From Nemertoderma westbladi (lineage: Eukaryota > Xenacoelomorpha > Nemertodermatida > Nemertodermatidae), in the NCBI GenBank assembly GCA_032718475.1, contig JAUCBJ010005518.1:1-20756 (forward strand): a DNA stretch of 20,756 nucleotides, given 5' to 3'. The position numbers were made by a program, and so were the translations under genes. The notes below the pieces were generated by a model. That model saw only the letters and a list, made by a program, of their open reading frames with translations. It did not search any database and was not told the origin of the DNA. This document shows, piece after piece, positions 16,797 to 20,756 of this stretch. The first letter of the stretch is position 1. Every line of letters begins with the position of its first letter.

Positions 16797-17309
16797 ACAG
16801 CTTGGGTAGCTCTATCAAAAATGGATACAATCTGTAAATCAGATCTCTCCAGGCACCTGAAGACTAAGTTCTTTCGAGCCACAGTGGAAATTGTATTTTT
16901 ATACGGGGGTGAGACCTGGACACTGACTAAATCACTTGAACAACGAATAGATGGGTGCTACACAAGACTACTAAGGGCAGCCCTAAACATCAGCTGGAGA
17001 CAACACATGACAATCACCGAGCTTTATGGTACAATACCACCTGTATCAACCACCCTCCGTGAACGCAGATTAAGATTCATTGGGCACTGCTGGCGAAGTA
17101 AAGACGAGGTCATACCAGATCTACTTCTCTGGCAACCAACTCATGGAAAGCGGAGTCGTGGACGACCGGCCATAACATATATAGATCTACTTGAAAAGGG
17201 TACTGAACTTGGGAGAAACGAAATTGCGACAACCATGGAGAATCGGGAAGCCTGAAAGGATCTCATTTCCACTGTCCGAGTTCGCTCGACCTAGTAGTAG
17301 TAGTAGTAG
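16797..17309 (+). pseudogene. RTE-like reverse transcriptase 3' fragment with (TAG)6 tail
   Basis: Only the C-terminal end of the RT protein remains. It is readable from about 16800 (AWVALSKMDTICKSDLSR), so the ATG at 16821 is internal. Recognisable blocks are LYGGETWTLTKSLEQR, YTRLLRAALNISW and RLRFIGHCWRSKDE, which are related to but clearly different from the two copies at 6379 and 12679. A TGA at 17253-17255 interrupts the frame where relatives have Trp, and the reading continues unchanged to the tail. The natural stop is the first TAG of the terminal (TAG)6 array (17292-17309). The 5' boundary is inferred from a TAA just upstream (16794-16796). No target duplication was found. Confidence 0.85.
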
Positions 17310-17695
17310 CATGTGCAGTTGAATTCATCAATAGACCAATTCCTATCATCTGCTGACGCGAGGTCGAGTCGCCAACCGCCCCCCATGTTCTCAATCAGAA
17401 CCTTATCAGTCTGTCCAGTCTGCATTCGGTGGTCTTGAACACCCACTGTGCTAAGAGAAAGCCTATCTGCCAAGGCAGTCAGCTCACCTTGTCGCATTGG
17501 GGACCCGAGTGTTAGGGTGTTTACTGAGGTTAGTCTAGTAACTTGCCTCAGATTCACCAATGGCTTTGTTGGTCGGGGTGGAACATGAGAGTAGGCTCCA
17601 ACTCCAGAATCCCTCTCCCCCTCACAATCTGGCCTCCCTGGTGACCAAGGGTTTGGGCCAGAAAGGTCATCAGGAAAGGGACTCAAAGAATTATT
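17310..17695 (-). pseudogene. Antisense APE-type endonuclease fragment of a non-LTR retrotransposon
   Basis: The minus-strand frame is open from 17695, just after a TAG at 17696-17698; no ATG marks a start. After a Pro-rich linker come SVNTLTLGSPMRQGELTAL, LSLSTVGVQDHRM and GGGWRLDLASADD. These correspond to the first strands of the endonuclease domain that opens RTE-type proteins (NVRTL..., GIQEHR..., ...TSAW). The domain breaks off where relatives continue to the GGVG motif. The usual catalytic Glu of QEH is Asp here, another sign of decay. The fragment is in opposite orientation to the adjoining RTE-like 3' fragment, whose tail ends exactly where this one breaks off. Confidence 0.75.
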
Positions 17696-17935
17696 CTATC
17701 TTTTAATCTCAAAACTCAACAATTGAGAAAACAATTGTGGAGGAAGCCTGGAGGGAATGGCCCACCGTAGCTTATGATTGGCTGAGATTAGGCGTCGGCA
17801 ACCAAAGTACTTTTGAAGCACCAGACCCTACATTACCCAGTTACTACGCCCCTAAAGATAATTTAATAAATAAATAAATTTTATAATTGTATAACTGACT
17901 TCTAACTAATGTGTTTTACATTAATCTATTTTTAT

Positions 17936-18615
17936 CTAAGTAATTGGTTCTCGTTCATATAGGGAGTAATAGTGTTTTTTGATTGTATTTTCAAATGTGC
18001 TATATTTTGTGATACTACGAAAATTATCATCTAGGGAGTTCCATAGTCTTATCATGCTTAAAATTATGCTATTATAACCTTTGTAATTTTTCGATAGCGG
18101 TGTTTTAATTTTGTGCGTTCTTGCATTTATGACTGGTGAGTTCTGTCTATTTAAAAATGGTAGAGTAAGGTCGTTAAATGGCTTTGATAAATTGTATATC
18201 TGTATACCTGTAGAAGATATCTGTATACCTGTAGATCTGTATACATGTGTATACATGTATATCTGTAGAAGTATTTTAGTGCAAAGTGTTCCCTTAGAGC
18301 CTTTAGTGTAGGCAACTTTGATTGTGACCGTAACTCTGTTCCTGTTAAGTCCCGTATTTTTTTGCTATGTACTACCCGCAGACCATAATTTTGTATTTTT
18401 TCTAGAGAATATAGTTGTTCTTTGAAACCATGAATATTATGGAGTGATATTAAAATTTCGCAGCAATAGTTATGGTGTGGTAATACTAGTGTTTTGTATA
18501 AATATAATTTGCACTGCTTTGTCAGTTGTCCCCTTATTTGACGGAGACCTGATATTGCATGAGTCATTTTATTTGAAATATCCTTTATGTGCTCACGCCA
18601 TTCCATTGTATTGTC
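17936..18615 (-). pseudogene. CR1/jockey-like reverse transcriptase C-terminal domain
   Basis: On the minus strand, 18615-18151 reads DNTMEWREHIKDISNK, GLRQIRGQL, YLYKTLVLPHHNYC and SLEKIQNYGLRVV, the thumb and C-terminal region typical of jockey/CR1-type RTs. At the minisatellite (18198-18270) the frame is lost. The remaining C-terminus is read in a second frame, 18256-17936, including RLWNSLDDNFRSI and ending at 17936. The break is most simply explained by repeat expansion inside the coding sequence. No catalytic residues are in this part; the YADD box is at 20262-20273. Confidence 0.85.
18198..18270. repeat. Minisatellite inside RT coding sequence
   Basis: Imperfect tandem copies of ATCTGTATACCTGTAGA and shorter TGTATACATG variants occur here. 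The array lies where the RT frame shifts, so it is probably the cause of the frame loss. Confidence 0.8.
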
Positions 18616-18622
18616 TATATAT

Positions 18623-20024
18623 AATAATAATTGTTTATTCCAGGACCCCCAAGTTTCCCTGGTGTCCCATAACGTACATGGCCTATAGTTCTAGCACAAA
18701 CAAAAAGTAGAGTAAAGTAATTTAGTAAGGAAACACAATTGTATGTACACGTAATAAATTAATAAGACCATTATTCAGCCCAATTTCTTAAAACAGACAT
18801 CCCCATGATTCTACTATGGCAGCAAGTGGTCATAATAGTTGCCTGTACGAGGCTATTCGGGCAACTATAGGCACGGCCTAAAAAAGACGTTATAGCTCCC
18901 GATCTAATATGAATAAACTTTGGTAACCCCATGCTACCAAACATATACGAAGCACTGCACCCCCATGGAAATTGGAATAACCTCCTTGCTGTATTATTAT
19001 ACGCTACCCTAAACTTATTATGCACCATACTAGAATAATTTGACCTGGCCCACAGATAATTACAGTATACCTGGGTACAAAAACTACGAAATAATTTAAT
19101 TTTTACCGTAACCGAGCACCCCCCGAATTTCCTAATTATAATATTCGCACGCCTATAAAAACTACGAAGTTGATTGTAAATATCAAAATCATCATCGGTA
19201 GAGCTACACAGGATGTGCCCTAAGTACTTTACCTCTGACACTACTTCAATATTAAGACCATTAATTGTAACCTGACCGACATCTGTATTCTTCGCACATT
19301 TTGGAAAATAAAATAAGCACTTGGTTTTCTTACAATTTACTTTTATACAATGTTCCAATGCGTACGATTCAAAAATATGAAGTAACTTTTGTAACCCATT
19401 AATCGAATTCGAACATATCGCTAAGTCATCCGCGTACATTAAATTATTAATACGGACCCCTGACATTTGACACCCTATCCCCGAATTAGAAAGTTCCTTA
19501 CTTAGGTCATCTATATACACACTATACAGGTACGGCGATAATATCCCACCCTGTTTCGTACTATTTGAAACCTGAAAACTCTCTGATATGCACTCCCCCC
19601 ATTTTACAAAAAGAACCTGTGATCTATACCACATACATAATACCCTAATATAAAATAACGGAACACCCCTATTTATCAGTTTCCGAAATAACTTTCGAAG
19701 GCTTTCGAACTGTCAATAAAACAAACATACACAGCACTATCATTATCCAGGTAATACTGTACCATTTCTTTAAGTGTAAAAATACACAAATCAGTCCCTG
19801 AGCCTTTCTTAAAACCAAATTGTGAATCCGATGTAAATAACTTATCACAGAAACGTTCTAAGTAAACCAATTCTAATACTTTGCTATATACAGTAGAAAT
19901 AGCGATACCCCTATAATTATCGATGCTGGTTATGTCATCGTTCTTGTCCTTTACAAGGGGAATCATGTTACTAACTAATACACCAGGCGGAATATATCCA
20001 TGCACATTAATAATCGTAAATAGA
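18623..20024 (-). mobile_element. CR1-like non-LTR element nested in another non-LTR element
   Basis: The 1.4-kb element is 5'-truncated on the minus strand. Its 3' end is an ATT-repeat tail (about 18623-18632) after a short UTR. TATATAT occurs at both borders (18616-18622 and 20025-20031), consistent with a target duplication, though TA slippage makes the exact length uncertain. It lies in the same orientation as its host element and splits that element's reading frame at KYLGVYI. Confidence 0.85.
18771..20013 (-). pseudogene. CR1-like reverse transcriptase with an internal break
   Basis: The N-terminal part, 20013-19676 (minus), reads HGYIPPGVLVSNMIPLVKDK, NYRGIAIS, SQFGFKKGSGTD and motif A FIDSSKAFES. 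The frame then breaks. The rest resumes near 19683 in another frame (LFRKLINRGVPL...) and continues as 19634-18771, with QGGILSPYLYSVYIDDL, the catalytic YADD in LMYADDLAICSNS and the C-terminal region. Several residues expected after SKAF are missing at the break, so a small deletion with frameshift near 19680-19690 is likely. The fingers start inside the domain and no endonuclease remains. The wording of these motifs differs clearly from the host element, so this is a different family. Confidence 0.88.
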
Positions 20025-20756
20025 TATATATGTATACACCTAGGTATTTTATCGATTGTGATTGCGAGATTGTAAGTATCCTTTGGTTATTTGGCAGAAG
20101 CATGTTTATTTTGTCGATTGTATCTGAACGTGGTTTTGGTGATATTAACATAAATTCTGTATTTTTATTGTTAAGCTGTAAGTGTAGATCATTAAATTTC
20201 AGGTTGAGTCTTTATTTTATTGGCTAATAATTCTGTTGCTATGTTTGGATTTTCACTGGTGCAATATAGCAATGTGTCATCTGCATATTGCACTATTCCT
20301 AAGTCTGATTTATTGCTTAATTTATTTACATACGCTAAAAATAACAGTGGGCCGAGTAGAGTCCCTTGTGGGAATCCTCTTACTGAAGTTTGCCATGTTG
20401 ATTTAGTGCCGTTGGTTTTAACTCTTTGGTACCTTGGGTATAAAAAACTACCTATTAGTTTAGTAGCTGTTGTATGGAAACCGAGAGAAAGCCGCCCCAA
20501 TATTAGATTATTACAACAACATATCCATTGGGTAAGAAAGTGGAGGAGAGCCAGCCCGTCTCTTAATTTTTTACTTTATATTACGCGATCAATTTTCACT
20601 CATCTCGTCATGAACCCAACATATGTATGTAACCTTTTGTTAAATTTGTTGGCTATGCGTTTGCGGTTGTTTGGGCGGTGTGTGGTAGGCCTACACTTTT
20701 CACACTTAAATATTTTGGTTGTGAAATGTTACAGGGCATAGCGATCTGAGATATTT
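20025..20756 (-). pseudogene. CR1/jockey-like reverse transcriptase, 5' part, runs off the window
   Basis: On the minus strand from about 20600 it reads DGLALLHFLTQW and LIGSFLYPRYQRVKTNGTKS, then FPQGTLLGPLLFLAYVNKL and the YADD box (VQYADDTLLYCTSENP). After ATELL the frame shifts near 20215, and the reading continues with LNLKFNDLHLQLNNKNTEFM up to KYLGVYI at about 20030, where the nested element interrupts. Stops near 20630 and beyond mark decay of the motif A region. The element continues past the window end. Confidence 0.82.

Larger units (their letters stand above)
17862..18622 (-). mobile_element. CR1/jockey-like non-LTR element, 3' part
   Basis: This is the 3' half of a minus-strand element whose 5' half lies at 20025-20756; the two are separated by another element. 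It ends in an ATTT-repeat tail (AATAAATAAATAAAT on the plus strand, about 17866-17880). The protein reading breaks off at KYLGVYI on the far side and resumes here at DNTMEWREHIKDI, continuous in content. Confidence 0.85.

Noticed and set aside
16797-17695. Twin-priming inversion of a single RTE element
   Set aside because: The order is sense 3' part, tail, then inverted 5' part, which twin priming does not produce.
20220-20741. 173-codon plus-strand frame at the right end
   Set aside because: It is the complement of the minus-strand reverse transcriptase with the QGTLLGPLLF and YADD motifs.
1-20756. CRISPR array or bacterial operon features
   Set aside because: Repeats present are tandem or dispersed without regular unique spacers, and coding content is eukaryotic retroelements.

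Overview
The window is animal nuclear DNA, most likely from a marine invertebrate, although the sequence does not fix the phylum. There are no bacterial-style operons. Almost all recognisable coding sequence comes from retroelements: one BEL/Pao LTR-retroelement, three RTE-like non-LTR pieces plus an antisense endonuclease piece, and two CR1/jockey-type non-LTR elements. The noncoding DNA is AT-rich and scattered with ACCGGTAT-type motifs. I found no confident host gene.

Layout. Bases 519-1792 (minus) and 11948-14702 (plus) are diverged copies of one 1.24-1.27 kb sequence in opposite orientation. Both have LTR-like ends (TGTT...AACA), a shared promoter-like block (TGACGTAA and CCAAT boxes) and a run of hairpin-forming repeats that is clearest in the right copy. 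Between them lie a two-copy 125-bp tandem repeat (2056-2310), the BEL/Pao gag-pol remnant (2446-8696), AT-rich DNA with two copies of a structured two-hairpin repeat about 230 bp apart (9252-9580), and a decayed gene of unknown function with charged, coiled-coil-like stretches and a basic tail (10401-11941).

The BEL remnant keeps a long Gag with an Ala-rich coiled coil, the DUF1759 region, zinc knuckles and the aspartic-protease region. It has lost its reverse transcriptase, most of RNase H and the integrase core in two internal deletions, and it has at least two frameshifts and one in-frame TGA. A 5'-truncated RTE-like element (6379-7625, 12-bp target duplication) sits inside its protease region. 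A near-identical, longer copy (12679-14184, 10-bp target duplication) sits inside the right LTR-like copy. The two differ at about ten positions over 1.25 kb, so both are recent relative to their hosts.

To the right, 14703-16796 has no gene. It contains a compact promoter-like cluster (CArG box, CCAAT boxes, TATA), a GC-rich, G-quadruplex-prone island and a perfect hairpin with a GCGA loop. Next come a third RTE-like 3' fragment ending in (TAG)6 (16797-17309) and an antisense APE-type endonuclease fragment (17310-17695). The last 2.9 kb is a nested pair on the minus strand: a CR1/jockey-like element (17862 to beyond 20756) split by a second, different CR1-like element (18623-20024).

The genes do not form a pathway. 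The window records successive insertions: BEL and LTR copies first, RTE copies later, and non-LTR nesting at the right. The items most worth following up are the structured repeat at 9252-9580, the unknown decayed gene at 10401-11941, the inverted LTR-like pair with its hairpin array, and the in-frame RTE reverse transcriptase inside an element that has lost its own.
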